The notes under the pieces are model-generated. The model worked only from the letters and a program-made list of their open reading frames with translations. It ran no database searches and was not told the origin of the DNA. From contig NZ_KB822607.1 in the NCBI RefSeq assembly GCF_000364625.1, positions 95,555-159,554 on the forward strand: 64,000 nt of DNA. Direction: 5' to 3'. Every line of letters starts with the position of its first letter. Position 1 is the first letter of the stretch. The DNA is from Pseudomonas thermotolerans DSM 14292 (GTDB taxonomy: Bacteria; Pseudomonadota; Gammaproteobacteria; Pseudomonadales; Pseudomonadaceae). Positions 39,186 to 49,635 of the stretch are shown one piece after another. Position numbers and translations under genes: made by a program.

Positions 39186-41003
39186 GTGATCGAGAATCTC
39201 CGCAACATCGCCATCATCGCCCACGTCGACCATGGCAAGACCACCCTCGTCGACAAGCTGCTCAAGCTGTCCGGCACCCTGGACCGCAAGGAAGCCGAAG
39301 GCGAGCGGGTGATGGACTCCAATGACCAGGAACGGGAACGCGGCATCACCATCCTGGCCAAGAACACCGCCATCAAGTGGGGTGACTACCGCATCAACAT
39401 CGTCGACACCCCCGGCCACGCCGACTTCGGCGGCGAGGTGGAGCGGGTGATGTCCATGGTCGACTCCGTGCTGCTGGTGGTGGACGCTCAGGACGGCCCC
39501 ATGCCGCAGACCCGCTTCGTCACCCAGAAGGCCTTCAAGGCCGGCCTGCGTCCGATCGTCGTGGTGAACAAGATCGACCGTCCCGGCGCGCGTCCGGACT
39601 GGGTCATCGACCAGATCTTCGACCTCTTCGACAACCTCGGCGCCACCGACGAACAGCTGGACTTCCCGATCGTCTACGCCAGTGCCCTGAACGGCATCGC
39701 CGGCCTCGACCACGAGAACATGGACGACAACATGGACGCCCTGTTCCAGGCCATCATCGACCATGTGCCGGCGCCCAAGGTGGACCTCGACGGCCCCTTC
39801 CAGATGCAGATCTCCCAGCTGGACTACAACAGCTTCCTCGGCGTGATCGGCATCGGCCGCATCACCCGCGGGCGCATCAAGGCCAACTCCCCGGTGGTGG
39901 CCATCGATGCCGAGGGCAACAAGCGCCAGGGGCGTATCCTCAAGATCATGGGTCACCACGGCCTGCAGCGCGTGGACGTGCCGGAAGCCGAGGCGGGCGA
40001 CATCGTCTGCGTCTCGGGCATGGAAGAGCTGTTCATCTCCGATACCCTGTGCGATCCGCAGTGCGTCGAGGCGCTGCCGCCGCTGACCGTGGACCAGCCC
40101 ACCGTGAGCATGACCTTCCAGGTCAACGACTCGCCGTTCGCCGGGCGCGAAGGCAAGTTCGTCACCAGCCGCAACATCAAGGAGCGCCTGGAGAAGGAGC
40201 TGCTGCACAACGTGGCGCTGCGCGTCGAGCAGGGTGACTCCGCCGAGAAGTTCAAGGTCTCCGGGCGCGGCGAGCTGCACCTCTCGGTGCTGATCGAGAC
40301 CATGCGCCGCGAGGGCTTCGAGCTGGCCGTGGGGCGGCCCGAGGTGGTGATCATCGAGAAGGACGGCGTCAAGCAGGAGCCCTACGAGAACGTCACCATC
40401 GACATCGAGGAACAGCACCAGGGGCCGGTGATGGAGCAGATGGGCCTGCGCAAGGGCGATCTGACCAACATGATCCCCGACGGCAAGGGCCGCATCCGCC
40501 TCGAGTACATCATCCCGGCGCGCGGCCTGATCGGCTTCCGCAACGCCTTCCTGACCATGACCTCGGGCACCGGCATTCTCACCAGCACCTTCGACCACTA
40601 CGGCCCGATCAAGAGCGGCGAAGTGGCCCACCGCCAGAACGGCGTGCTGGTCTCCATGGCTAGCGGTACCGCCCTGAGCTACTCCCTGGAGACCTTGCAG
40701 GACCGCGGCAAGCTGTTCCTCTCTCCGGGCGACGAGGTCTACGAAGGCCAGTTGGTGGGCATCCACAGCCGCGACAACGATCTGGTGGTCAACCCCACCA
40801 AGGCCAAGAAGCTCGACAACATGCGCGCCTCCGGCAAGGACGAGACCATCCAGCTGACCCCGGCGCTGAAGTTCACCCTGGAACAGGCCCTGGAGTTCAT
40901 CGACGAGGACGAGCTGGTGGAAGTGACGCCCAAGTCCATCCGCCTGCGCAAGAAGCTGCTCAACGAGAACGACCGCAAGCGCTACGAGCGCAGCAAGGTC
41001 TGA
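39186..41003 (+). CDS. typA: ribosome-associated GTPase TypA/BipA
   Basis: Translational GTPase that binds 70S ribosomes and supports 50S assembly, cold growth and, in pseudomonads, virulence traits. The 605 residues start at a GTG (39186) with AGGAA upstream. G1 AHVDHGKT is near 12-19, then the switch segment with [10 protein letters not shown]3 [15 protein letters not shown] and G4 [14 protein letters not shown]. Domains II, III and V follow, ending with the BipA-specific C-terminal region ([25 protein letters not shown], ending at the stop). It is followed by a strong terminator. Confidence 0.98.
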   Translation: MIENLRNIAIIAHVDHGKTTLVDKLLKLSGTLDRKEAEGERVMDSNDQERERGITILAKNTAIKWGDYRINIVDTPGHADFGGEVERVMSMVDSVLLVVDAQDGPMPQTRFVTQKAFKAGLRPIVVVNKIDRPGARPDWVIDQIFDLFDNLGATDEQLDFPIVYASALNGIAGLDHENMDDNMDALFQAIIDHVPAPKVDLDGPFQMQISQLDYNSFLGVIGIGRITRGRIKANSPVVAIDAEGNKRQGRILKIMGHHGLQRVDVPEAEAGDIVCVSGMEELFISDTLCDPQCVEALPPLTVDQPTVSMTFQVNDSPFAGREGKFVTSRNIKERLEKELLHNVALRVEQGDSAEKFKVSGRGELHLSVLIETMRREGFELAVGRPEVVIIEKDGVKQEPYENVTIDIEEQHQGPVMEQMGLRKGDLTNMIPDGKGRIRLEYIIPARGLIGFRNAFLTMTSGTGILTSTFDHYGPIKSGEVAHRQNGVLVSMASGTALSYSLETLQDRGKLFLSPGDEVYEGQLVGIHSRDNDLVVNPTKAKKLDNMRASGKDETIQLTPALKFTLEQALEFIDEDELVEVTPKSIRLRKKLLNENDRKRYERSKV

Positions 41004-41019
41004 TCGCGAGCCAGCCCAA

Positions 41020-41059
41020 AAGAAGCCCCGCCGGAGCGCTCCGCGCGGGGCTTCTTTTT
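41020..41059 (+). terminator. intrinsic terminator of typA
   Basis: Stem 41020-41031 pairs with 41045-41056 (12 bp, GCCCCGC core), with a second small palindrome in the loop and a run of five T at the end. Confidence 0.93.
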
Positions 41060-41074
41060 GGTGGTGCTGTCGGG

Positions 41075-41450
41075 GCGGCTGCAGATGCGTGTGCGCAGGC
41101 GGTCGATCTGCCGCGGCCTGGCTGCCAGGAGGAGAGTCCGGTCATCCGCTCCTCCTGGGGATGGAGGCGGATGTCCCCGCGGATCGGCTCGCCGCCACCC
41201 GAGGTGAAGGTACGGCGGCCGGCGACGAAGTGGCAGAACTCCTGCTGGGCGATTTGCCGGCGCCAGCGTCACGGGGTGTCCCACTCCGGAGGCGGCGCAT
41301 CAGGGATTCCATGCGGTCCGCCAGGGCGGGGCCAGCCCGCGGGCCAGCTTGGCCGGCTGGATGATGGCGCAGTGCGGGGCGTAGATCGCCCCGGTAGGCG
41401 CTGCAGCAGCTTGGCCACCTCGCCGGGGATGGCATGGATCAGCTGCCTGC
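41075..41450 (-). pseudogene. unrecognised coding-like remnant with stops and frame changes
   Basis: No intact gene fills this gap of about 400 bases. Reading the minus strand gives protein-like pieces only by changing frame and passing stops. One stretch reads IHAIPGEVAKLLQ near 41405-41430, another IYAPHCAIIQPAKLARGLA near 41330-41385, and a third RQIAQQEFCHFVAGRR near 41210-41255. Codon choice in these pieces (GC-ending third positions) looks like the neighbouring genes. I do not recognise the family. A decayed gene is my best guess; sequencing errors are an alternative because the adjacent gene has a one-base deletion. Confidence 0.35.
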
Positions 41451-41467
41451 CATGCAGGGGCGCGCCA

Positions 41468-41868
41468 TCAGCCGCGCGGCGACTTGGGCACGAAGGCGCA
41501 GTAGCCGGGGCGCGGGCCGATCCGCGGATGGTTGCGGCAGGTGTCCGGACGCCTCTCGTAGATGGTGCAGAGGCGGGTCTTGCGGTCCAGATACAGGCAA
41601 TCGTTGTTGCTCAGGCGCACCAGGGTGTAGAGGCCGGTCTTCTGGTTGAAGCGCTCCACCACGCCTTCGCGGATCAGCCGTCTGGCGACGTTGCGCGGCG
41701 GCTCGTCGCGCTCAACTCGTCCACCACGCCGATGCGCAGCAGGTCGGCGAAGCGTGCCTCGACCGGCATGGTGCAGCAGCTGGCTCGGCAGCTGGCGCAG
41801 AGGTGCTTCTCGTATTTGATCCAGGTTTCGGTGCGCTCCAGATCGGCACCGACGATCAGCTTGCTCAT
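41468..41868 (-). pseudogene. YkgJ-family cysteine cluster protein, frameshifted
   Basis: The gene would encode a small zinc/iron-binding cysteine-cluster protein (CxxCxxCC family) of unknown role. It starts at the ATG at 41868 (M-S-K-L-I-V-G-A-D-L). The cluster LCASCRASCCTMPVEARF is in the first frame; after VVDELS the frame ends in unrelated sequence. The continuation DEPPRNVARRLIREGVVERF, with CLYLDRKTRLCTIYERRP and the final YCAFVPK, is in another frame. One base is missing near 41708: total span is 401 bases, one short of a multiple of three. Apart from this lesion the protein looks fully conserved, so the mutation is recent or a sequencing error. Confidence 0.85.
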
Positions 41869-42037
41869 GGATAGGGAGGGGGAGGCACTGCAGGGGACGG
41901 CATGATAGCCGGGCGTCCGGGGGATGCCCAGACGCAGGGTGGGGCATTCGGGGCGTGCATGGCGCTGGCGCTTGCGCCCCGCTAGGCTAAAGTGGAAGGC
42001 ACGTCCGACTACCAATAACAATCAAGGACCCAAAGCG

Positions 42038-43951
42038 ATGAGTACGAGGTTGTACCGGCTTGCCCCGGTCTGTCTGCTTTCCCTGCTCTCTGCCAGCCCC
42101 CTTCTCGCCGCCCCGGCGCCCTACAGCGCGCTGGTGGTGTTCGGCGACAGTCTCAGCGACGCCGGCCAGGCCCCGGATCCCAATGGTCCGGCGAATGCCA
42201 CCACCCGCTTCACCAACCGGGTCGGCCCCACCTACCAGCACGGTAGCGGCGAGGAATTCGGCTATCCGTCAACGGTGCTGCTCGGCGAGATGCTGGGCGT
42301 CGCGAATAACGGCCCCTCGACCTCCCCGGTGCATGCCGCCGCGGGCTTGCCGGACGGCAACAACTGGGCGGTCGGCGGCTACCGCACCGACCAGATCCTC
42401 GCCTCCATCACCCAGCCCGGCGGCTCGGTGGTCGGCTCGCGGAGCCGCGACGGCTACCTGGTGGACCTCGCCAGCCGAGGCCTGAGCCTGGACCCCAACA
42501 CCCTGTTCTACGTCAACGGCGGCGGCAACGATTTCCTCCAGGGTCGCGTGCTCAACGAGGCCCAGGCCCAGGAGGCCGCGGTGCGCCTGGCCGACAGCGT
42601 GCGCGCCCTGCAGGCCGCCGGGGCGCGTTACATCATGGTCTCGCTGCTGCCCAACGTCGGTCGCACCCCGGCGCTGTCCGGCACGTCGCTGGCCGACACC
42701 TTCGGCACCCTGGGCACGGCGCTGAATACCGAGCTGCTCGCCCAGCTGCGTGGCATCGATGCGGAGATCATTCCTCTCAACGTGCCGCTGCTGTTCGAGG
42801 AGGTGATCCGCGATGCGGCGCGCTTCGGCTTCGATGCCAGCCAGGACCTGGTCGGCACCTGCTTCGACGGCTGCGCCAGCCAGAACCCCACCTGGGGGAT
42901 CGGCAGCGCTACCCCGGACCCGAACCGGCTGGTCTTCAACGACAGCGTGCACCCGACCACCGCGGTGCACCGCATCTTCGCCGACTACGCCTACTCGCTG
43001 CTGGCCGCGCCCTGGGAGCTGACCCTGCTGCCGGAGATGGCCCACGGCACCCTGCGGGCCCACCAGGATCGCCTGCGGGCGCAATGGCAGAGCGACTGGC
43101 AGGCCTGGCAGCCGGTCGGTCAGTGGCGTGGCTTCGTCGATGCCGGCGGTCAGCACCTGGACTTCGACGATCAGGCCAGCGCCAGCAGCGGCGACGGCTT
43201 CGGCTACAACCTGAACCTCGGCGCCAGCTACCGGCTCACCGAGGACTGGCGGATCGGCCTGGCCGCCGGCTTCTACAGCCAGGAGCTGGAGGTCGGTGCG
43301 GCGGACTCCGACTACGACCTGCGCAGCTACCTGGCCACCGCCTTCGCCCAGTACCAGCACGAACGCTGGTGGGGCGAGGCGGCGCTGAGCGGCGGCCATC
43401 TGGACTACCACGACCTCAGGCGTCGGTTCGACATGGGCGTCACCACCCGCAGCGAGAAGGGCGACACCGACGGCCGGCTGTGGGCGTTCGGCGCGCGCTT
43501 CGGCTACGACATCGCCGAAGCGGGCAGCGACTGGCACCTGAGCCCCTTCGTCAGCGCCGACTACGCGCGGGTCGAGGTGGACGGTTACGCCGAGCGCGGC
43601 GACTCCTCCAGCGCGCTGCGCTACGACGACCAGAAGCGCACCTCCAAGCGCCTCGGCGTCGGCCTGCAGGGCCGCCTGCAGCTGTCGCCGGCCACCGCGC
43701 TGTTCGCCGAGCTGGCCCAGGAGCGCGAGTACGAGGACGACACCCGCGAGCTGCGCATGTCGCTGACCAGCCTGCCGGACATCGACTTCCAGCTCCGCGG
43801 CTACACTCCGGACGACCGCCTGCTTCGTGCCGGCTTCGGCTTCAGCCAGCAGCTCTCGCCGGGGCTGGTGCTGCGCGGCAGCTATACCTACCGCAAGGCC
43901 GACGACCTCGAGCAGCAGGGGCTCGGCCTGGCCCTCAGCCTGGACTTCTGA
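42038..43951 (+). CDS. estA: GDSL autotransporter esterase EstA
   Basis: Outer-membrane esterase whose GDSL passenger stays attached to its own beta-barrel. In P. aeruginosa it affects rhamnolipid production and motility. It has 637 residues from the ATG at 42038: signal peptide (1-24, cut at L-L-A-A), passenger (about 27-340) and a 12-strand autotransporter barrel (about 370-637) ending in L-S-L-D-F with a terminal Phe. The catalytic Ser is S38 in FGDSLSDAG. Block III is GGGNDF, and the Asp-His pair is D302/H305 in NDSVHPT. An earlier in-frame ATG (41924) is not used because the signal peptide begins later. Confidence 0.96.
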   Translation: MSTRLYRLAPVCLLSLLSASPLLAAPAPYSALVVFGDSLSDAGQAPDPNGPANATTRFTNRVGPTYQHGSGEEFGYPSTVLLGEMLGVANNGPSTSPVHAAAGLPDGNNWAVGGYRTDQILASITQPGGSVVGSRSRDGYLVDLASRGLSLDPNTLFYVNGGGNDFLQGRVLNEAQAQEAAVRLADSVRALQAAGARYIMVSLLPNVGRTPALSGTSLADTFGTLGTALNTELLAQLRGIDAEIIPLNVPLLFEEVIRDAARFGFDASQDLVGTCFDGCASQNPTWGIGSATPDPNRLVFNDSVHPTTAVHRIFADYAYSLLAAPWELTLLPEMAHGTLRAHQDRLRAQWQSDWQAWQPVGQWRGFVDAGGQHLDFDDQASASSGDGFGYNLNLGASYRLTEDWRIGLAAGFYSQELEVGAADSDYDLRSYLATAFAQYQHERWWGEAALSGGHLDYHDLRRRFDMGVTTRSEKGDTDGRLWAFGARFGYDIAEAGSDWHLSPFVSADYARVEVDGYAERGDSSSALRYDDQKRTSKRLGVGLQGRLQLSPATALFAELAQEREYEDDTRELRMSLTSLPDIDFQLRGYTPDDRLLRAGFGFSQQLSPGLVLRGSYTYRKADDLEQQGLGLALSLDF

Positions 43952-44055
43952 GGCCGACATACGCGCGGGAACCCGGAACAGGTGTCGGACCGGCGAGGCA
44001 TCGGCTCCTGTTCCGCGGTAAACTTCGCAGGTTTTCCTTTCTTCTGGAGCTTTCC

Positions 44056-45072
44056 ATGTCCCGCGTCACCCTGAGTCGCTATCTGATCGAGCAGACCCGC
44101 TGCCACAACACCCCGGCCGATCTGCGTTTCCTCATCGAAGTGGTGGCGCGAGCCTGCAAGGAGATCAGCCATGCGGTGTCCAAGGGCGCGCTGGGCGGCG
44201 TGCTGGGCAGCATGGGCACCGAGAACGTGCAGGGCGAGGTGCAGAAGAAGCTCGACGTGCTGTCCAACGAGATCCTCCTGGAAGCCAACGAGTGGGGCGG
44301 CCACCTGGCCGGCATGGCCTCCGAGGAGATGGCGCACGCCTACCAGATTCCCGGCAAGTACCCGAAGGGCGCCTACCTGCTGGTCTTCGACCCCCTGGAC
44401 GGCTCCTCCAACATCGACGTCAACGTCTCGGTGGGCACCATCTTCTCGGTGCTGCGCTGTCCGGGCGAATACATGTCGCAGAACGACATCCTCAACGAGA
44501 AGGCCTTCCTGCAGCCGGGCACCCGGCAGGTGGCCGCCGGCTACGCCATCTACGGCCCGCAGACCATGCTGATGCTGACCCTGGGCGACGGCGTCAAGGG
44601 CTTCACCCTGGATCGCGAGCTGGGCTCCTTCGTGCTCACCCACGACAACATCCGCGTGCCGGAGAGCACCGCCGAGTTCGCCATCAACATGTCCAACCAG
44701 CGCCACTGGGAGCCGCCGGTCAAGCGCTACGTCAGCGAACTGCTGGCCGGCACCGAGGGCCCGCTGGGCAAGAACTACAACATGCGCTGGATCGCCTCCA
44801 TGGTCGCCGACGTGCACCGCATCCTGACCCGCGGCGGCATCTTCATGTACCCGCGCGACGCCCGCGAGCCGGAGAAGCCCGGCAAGCTGCGCCTGATGTA
44901 CGAGGCCAACCCCATGTCTTTCATCATCGAGCAGGCTGGCGGCGCGGCCACCAACGGCCACCAGCGGATCCTCGAGATCCAGCCGGAATCCCTGCACCAG
45001 CGCGTGGCGGTGTTCCTCGGCTCGAAGGAAGAGGTGGAGCGCGCCACCCGCTATCACCGCGAGCAGGCCTGA
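44056..45072 (+). CDS. fbp: fructose-1,6-bisphosphatase, class I
   Basis: Gluconeogenic phosphatase that makes fructose 6-phosphate, essential in pseudomonads that lack phosphofructokinase. It has 338 residues from the ATG at 44056 with GGAG upstream. The metal-site motif [40 protein letters not shown] and the C-terminal [15 protein letters not shown] block are intact. The frame stays open upstream through estA sequence but the family N-terminus starts here. A hairpin with 8-bp arms (43975-43982 with 44007-44014) lies in the gap from estA. It is followed after three bases by a DUF924 gene. Confidence 0.97.
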   Translation: MSRVTLSRYLIEQTRCHNTPADLRFLIEVVARACKEISHAVSKGALGGVLGSMGTENVQGEVQKKLDVLSNEILLEANEWGGHLAGMASEEMAHAYQIPGKYPKGAYLLVFDPLDGSSNIDVNVSVGTIFSVLRCPGEYMSQNDILNEKAFLQPGTRQVAAGYAIYGPQTMLMLTLGDGVKGFTLDRELGSFVLTHDNIRVPESTAEFAINMSNQRHWEPPVKRYVSELLAGTEGPLGKNYNMRWIASMVADVHRILTRGGIFMYPRDAREPEKPGKLRLMYEANPMSFIIEQAGGAATNGHQRILEIQPESLHQRVAVFLGSKEEVERATRYHREQA

Positions 45073-45075
45073 GCC

Positions 45076-45678
45076 ATGCCGGCGCCCTGGCAGCCGCTGC
45101 ACGACTGGTGGTTCGGCCCCGGGCGCACGGCCGCCGAGGTGGTCGGGCAGCGCCACTCGCTGTGGTTCGGCAAGCGCGGCAGCCAGGACGCTGAGGCGCG
45201 TGAGCGCTTCGGCGCCTGGGTCGAGCAGGCCTTGGAGGGTGGTCTCGGCGACTGGGCGGCAAGCCCCGACGGCTGGCTGGCGCTGATCCTGCTGCTCGAC
45301 CAGCTGCCGCGCATGGTCCACCGCGACGGCCCGCGCGCCTTCGCCGGCGACGCCCGCGCCCAGGCGCTGGTGGACGACGGCCTGGAACGCGGCTTCGCAG
45401 AGCGGCTGCCGGCGATCCGCCAGGTGTTCGTCTACCTGGTCCTCGAGCATGCCGAGGACCCCGTGCGCCAGGAGCGCAGCGTGGCGGCCTTCCGGACCCT
45501 GCTGGACGGCGCCGGGCCTGCCGAGCGCGAGCTGTTCGCCAACTTCCTCGACTATGCCGAGCGCCATCGCGCGGTGATCGCCCGCTTCGGCCGCTTCTCG
45601 CACCGCAACGCCATCCTCGGCCGCGCCTCCACGGCAGAGGAGCTGGCCTACCTGCAGGAACCCGGCGCCGGTTTCTGA
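45076..45678 (+). CDS. DUF924 family protein
   Basis: Uncharacterised cytosolic protein of the DUF924 family, all-helical and TPR-like in known members. The 200 residues carry family signatures: the start HDWWFGPGRTAAEV, a central LALILLLDQLPRMVHRDGPRAFAGD and the end FGRFSHRNAILGRAST. The ATG is only three bases after the fbp stop, so it is co-transcribed and likely translationally linked. No catalytic residue set is obvious to me. Confidence 0.9.
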   Translation: MPAPWQPLHDWWFGPGRTAAEVVGQRHSLWFGKRGSQDAEARERFGAWVEQALEGGLGDWAASPDGWLALILLLDQLPRMVHRDGPRAFAGDARAQALVDDGLERGFAERLPAIRQVFVYLVLEHAEDPVRQERSVAAFRTLLDGAGPAERELFANFLDYAERHRAVIARFGRFSHRNAILGRASTAEELAYLQEPGAGF

Positions 45679-45741
45679 ATCCAACGGCGGCTACCGGCTG
45701 GCCTATGCTCAGTCGACGAATCTCAGCCCAAGGAGAAGTCC

Positions 45742-45996
45742 ATGTCCGTACGTCGTTTCGCCCTGCTGGCGATCTGCGTGGCCCTGACCGCGTGCGACAA
45801 GATCAATCAGAAGAACTATTCCCAGCTCAAGGCCGGCATGGCCAAGGGCGAGGTGGAGCAGCTGCTCGGCGATCCCAGCGAGTGCGCCGGCGCGGCGGGC
45901 TTCACCAGCTGTACCTGGGGTGACCAGGAACGTTTCATCAGCGTGCAGTTCGCCGGCGACAAGGTGGTGATGTTCTCCGGCAAGGGGTTGAAGTGA
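45742..45996 (+). CDS. small SmpA/OmlA-like lipoprotein
   Basis: An 84-residue lipoprotein: M-S-V-R-R, hydrophobic core, lipobox LTAC with lipidated C18. The mature part fits a BamE/SmpA-like or DUF3862 fold: YSQLKAGMAKGEVEQLLGDPSEC, then a Cys pair (C48, C57), TWGDQERFISVQFAGDKVVMFSGKGL. These small domains often help envelope assembly, but no function is established for this one. It has AAGGAGAA upstream of the ATG. Its stop overlaps the next gene's ATG by one base. Confidence 0.88.
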   Translation: MSVRRFALLAICVALTACDKINQKNYSQLKAGMAKGEVEQLLGDPSECAGAAGFTSCTWGDQERFISVQFAGDKVVMFSGKGLK

Positions 45997-46562
45997 TGAA
46001 CAAGGCTTGTTTCCTGGCCCTGGCCGCCGCGCTGCTGCTGGCCGGCTGCGCCAATTCCGGAACCGGCCCGGTGCCGCCGAAGACCGCGGGCGATGTGGAC
46101 CTGCAGCGCTACCAGGGCACCTGGTACGAGCTGGCCCGCCTGCCGATGTTCGTGCAGCGCGCCTGCGTGCAGGCCGAGGCCCACTACAGCCTGCGTGCCG
46201 ACGGCGGACTGGACGTGCGCAACCGCTGCCGTACCGCGGAGGGCGAATGGCGCGAGGTCCACGGCCAGGCCGCGCCGGTGCATCCGAAGCACACCGACAA
46301 GCTCTGGGTGCGCTTCGACACCTGGGCCTCCAGCCTGCTGCCGGGGCTGACCAAGGGTGACTATTGGGTTCTTTACCTGGACGACGACTACCGCACCGCG
46401 CTGGTCGGCACCCCGGACCGCGACTACCTGTGGCTGCTGGCCCGCACCCCCGAGGTGGACCCGGCGACCCGCGAGCGGTTGCTGGAAGAAGCCCGACGCC
46501 GCGACTTCAAGGTCGACAAGCTGATCTGGCGCGCCGCGGACGACACCATCCCGGCGCGTTGA
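45996..46562 (+). CDS. blc: outer-membrane lipocalin Blc
   Basis: Bacterial lipocalin lipoprotein that carries lipids or lysophospholipids at the outer membrane. It has 188 residues from the ATG at 45996 (a GTG one codon earlier is possible); lipobox LLAGC gives lipidated C18. The GxW signature YQGTWYELARLPMFVQRACVQAEAHY is clear, as are the third motif LVGTPDRDYLWLLARTP and the Cys pair joining strands. Position +2 after the lipid Cys is Ala, not Asp, so Lol sorting to the outer membrane is expected. Translationally coupled to the preceding lipoprotein gene. Confidence 0.94.
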   Translation: MNKACFLALAAALLLAGCANSGTGPVPPKTAGDVDLQRYQGTWYELARLPMFVQRACVQAEAHYSLRADGGLDVRNRCRTAEGEWREVHGQAAPVHPKHTDKLWVRFDTWASSLLPGLTKGDYWVLYLDDDYRTALVGTPDRDYLWLLARTPEVDPATRERLLEEARRRDFKVDKLIWRAADDTIPAR

Positions 46563-46693
46563 GGTGCGCCTGTGGCGGCCGGGCCGGGCGCTCCGGAGCG
46601 CCCGCCGGTCAGCCGCGGCAGTGCCGCGCGTTTGGCATTTTCCGGGCGGACGGGAATACTGTCGCCCGCCGTTTCAACCCGAATCCCGATGCC

Positions 46694-47143
46694 ATGACCG
46701 TGAAAAGCCTCGTTATGCTCCTGACCGCCGGCCTGCTGTTGGCCGGCTGCGACCGGATCGATCCGAATTCCCCCCTGGGCCAGCGCAAGGCGCTGTTCAA
46801 GCAGATGCTGCGCACCAGCGAAGATTTGAGCGGTATGCTGCGCGGCCGGTTGGCCTTCGACGAAAAGCGCTTCGCCGAGGGCGCGGCCAGGCTCGATGCG
46901 CTGTCGCGTCAGCCCTGGCAGCACTTCCCGCAGGCCGAGCGGGACGACCGGAGCAGTGCCCGGGATGAGATCTGGCAGCGCCAGGAACGCTTCCAGGAGC
47001 TGGTCCGCGAGATGGAGGACAGCACCGCCGCGCTGCTAGCGGCGACCACCGCCACGCCGCTGGCGCCGGCACGGCTCAAGGCGCCCATGCAGCGCGTGGA
47101 GGACGCCTGCGAGGCGTGCCACCAGGAGTTCCGCGCCTACTGA
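46694..47143 (+). CDS. lipoprotein cytochrome c' (single haem)
   Basis: Periplasmic membrane-anchored four-helix cytochrome of the c' type. The 149 residues have lipobox LLAGC with lipidated C19 and, near the C-terminus, a haem motif C139-E-A-C142-H143. This is the usual place for cytochrome c', whose haem site lies in the last helix. Position +2 after the lipid Cys is Asp, an inner-membrane retention signal in E. coli. Family members bind NO or resist nitrosative stress, but this one is untested. It is convergent with metK across a two-way terminator. Confidence 0.88.
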   Translation: MTVKSLVMLLTAGLLLAGCDRIDPNSPLGQRKALFKQMLRTSEDLSGMLRGRLAFDEKRFAEGAARLDALSRQPWQHFPQAERDDRSSARDEIWQRQERFQELVREMEDSTAALLAATTATPLAPARLKAPMQRVEDACEACHQEFRAY

Positions 47144-47162
47144 GCCCGGGCCTTCTTGCGGG

Positions 47163-47209
47163 CAAACGAAAACGCCGCCGGCGGAAGGCCAGGCGGCGTT
47201 TTTCGTTTG
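47163..47209. terminator. bidirectional terminator between cytochrome c' and metK
   Basis: CGCCGCC (47173-47179) pairs with GGCGGCG (47192-47198). Flanking A-runs and T-runs extend the stem and give a U-tract in both directions. Confidence 0.9.
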
Positions 47210-47218
47210 GGGGCGGGC

Positions 47219-48409
<1,191 letters not shown>

Positions 48410-49423
48410 CTATCGGTTCCTATCTTGCCGGCCCTCGGGCCCGTTGTATGGGGGTTTGGCGAAGTGCCGCACCTGAATCTGAAATCCGTTCTTCAAGCCG
48501 ATGTACAGGCTTTCGCCGGGGACCAGTCCGGCCGCTTCGGCCCAGCGGGCCAGGTCGTCCTGCTCGAAGCCCAGCCACAGGTCGCCGCAGGCGTCGCGCG
48601 CCCAGCCCTGGTCGTGGCTGCACAGCTCGGTGACCAGCAGGCTGCCAGCGGCCTTCACCAGCCGGGCCAGGCGGACCAGGGCCGCGGCCGGGTCGGCGAA
48701 GTGGTGCAGGACCATGTTCAGCACCACGCAGTCCGCCGCTTCCTGGTCGTCGGCCAGGGCGTCGGCGAGCTTCAGCTCGACGTTGCCGAGTCGCTCGGCG
48801 GCGCAGCGGGCACGGGCCAGCTCGAGCATCTCCGGACTGATGTCAAGGGCCGTGACCCGCGCGAAGCGCCGCGCCAGCTCGGGGAGGAAGGCGCCGTCGC
48901 CGGGGCCGACCTCCAGCGCCGTGGCGGCGGGGGCGAAGTCCAGGGCGTCGAGCAGGGCCAGCACGCTGTCGCGGTACTGCGGCAGGCCGGCGATCAGGTC
49001 CTGCTGGGCCTGCAGCCGCTCCGCCGCGCGGGCGAAGAAGTCGCGGCTCGCCGCGGCGCGCCGGGCATGCACCACGGCGATGCGCTGGCGCACCTCGGCG
49101 GGCAGCTCCAGGCCGTCCACCTCCTCGAGCAACGCGGCGTGCAAGCGGCCTCCCAGGCTGTCGCCCTGCGCCAGGGCGCGGCGGTAAAAGATCGCGTTGC
49201 CCTCGCGGCGGGTGGCCACCAGTCCGGCCTGGGCCAGCACCTTGAGGTGATGGCTCATCCCCGACTGGCCGATGGCGAAGATCTGCGCCAGCTCCAGCAC
49301 CCCGAACGAGTCGTTGGCCAGGGCGCGCAGCACCCTGAGGCGCAGCGGATCACCGCCGGCCTTGCAGAGGGCGGCCAGCTCGTCGCAGGGCTCGCAGGGG
49401 AGGTGGGAAAGGCGCAGGCTCAT
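48410..49423 (-). CDS. sahR: ArsR-family regulator fused to a SAM-methyltransferase-like domain (SahR type)
   Basis: Transcription regulator of methionine/SAH metabolism. It has 337 residues from the ATG at 49423; an ATG at 49456 would add 11 residues lying within an inverted repeat, and neither has a clear ribosome site. The N-terminal winged helix (about 15-95) includes LRVLRALANDSFGVLELAQIF and the recognition-helix region QSGMSHHLKVLAQAGLV. The C-terminal class I methyltransferase-like domain has ALEVGPGDGAFLPEL. Proteobacterial SahR has this architecture and senses S-adenosylhomocysteine. Direct fusion with metK supports that call; orthology is inferred. Confidence 0.82.
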   Translation of the reverse strand: MSLRLSHLPCEPCDELAALCKAGGDPLRLRVLRALANDSFGVLELAQIFAIGQSGMSHHLKVLAQAGLVATRREGNAIFYRRALAQGDSLGGRLHAALLEEVDGLELPAEVRQRIAVVHARRAAASRDFFARAAERLQAQQDLIAGLPQYRDSVLALLDALDFAPAATALEVGPGDGAFLPELARRFARVTALDISPEMLELARARCAAERLGNVELKLADALADDQEAADCVVLNMVLHHFADPAAALVRLARLVKAAGSLLVTELCSHDQGWARDACGDLWLGFEQDDLARWAEAAGLVPGESLYIGLKNGFQIQVRHFAKPPYNGPEGRQDRNR

Positions 49424-49454
49424 ATGGGGAACGCAGTCTAGTCGGTCAATTTTC

Positions 49455-49487
49455 ATACAGCAACGGCTGTATCAAATTTTTTTGATA
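49455..49487. promoter_or_regulatory. overlapping inverted repeats, likely SahR operator
   Basis: Two perfect dyads lie between sahR-metK and tkt. ATACAGC-AACG-GCTGTAT is at 49455-49472 and TATCAAA-TTTT-TTTGATA at 49470-49487. They share three bases and are 32-64 bases upstream of the sahR start. One is probably the autoregulatory operator; which one cannot be told here. Confidence 0.65.
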
Positions 49488-49635
49488 TTGACTCTCCGGC
49501 CTGGGCCTCGTCGCGGCGTCATTGCCCCAATGCCGCGGCTGGGCGAAAATACCCGCCCTTTCGCGCAAGATGCCCGGCCGCCCCCGTAGCGCCGGCCTTG
49601 CCAGCCGTGATTACAGTCCGCAGGAGATTCGAGTA

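Noticed and set aside
41171..41905. Plus-strand open frame of 244 codons over the YkgJ pseudogene
   Set aside because: It is the antisense of the frameshifted gene and has no recognisable family features or ribosome site.
43975..44014. Hairpin between estA and fbp as a terminator
   Set aside because: Its arms are perfect (8 bp) but the loop is 24 bases and no U-tract follows, so termination is not supported.
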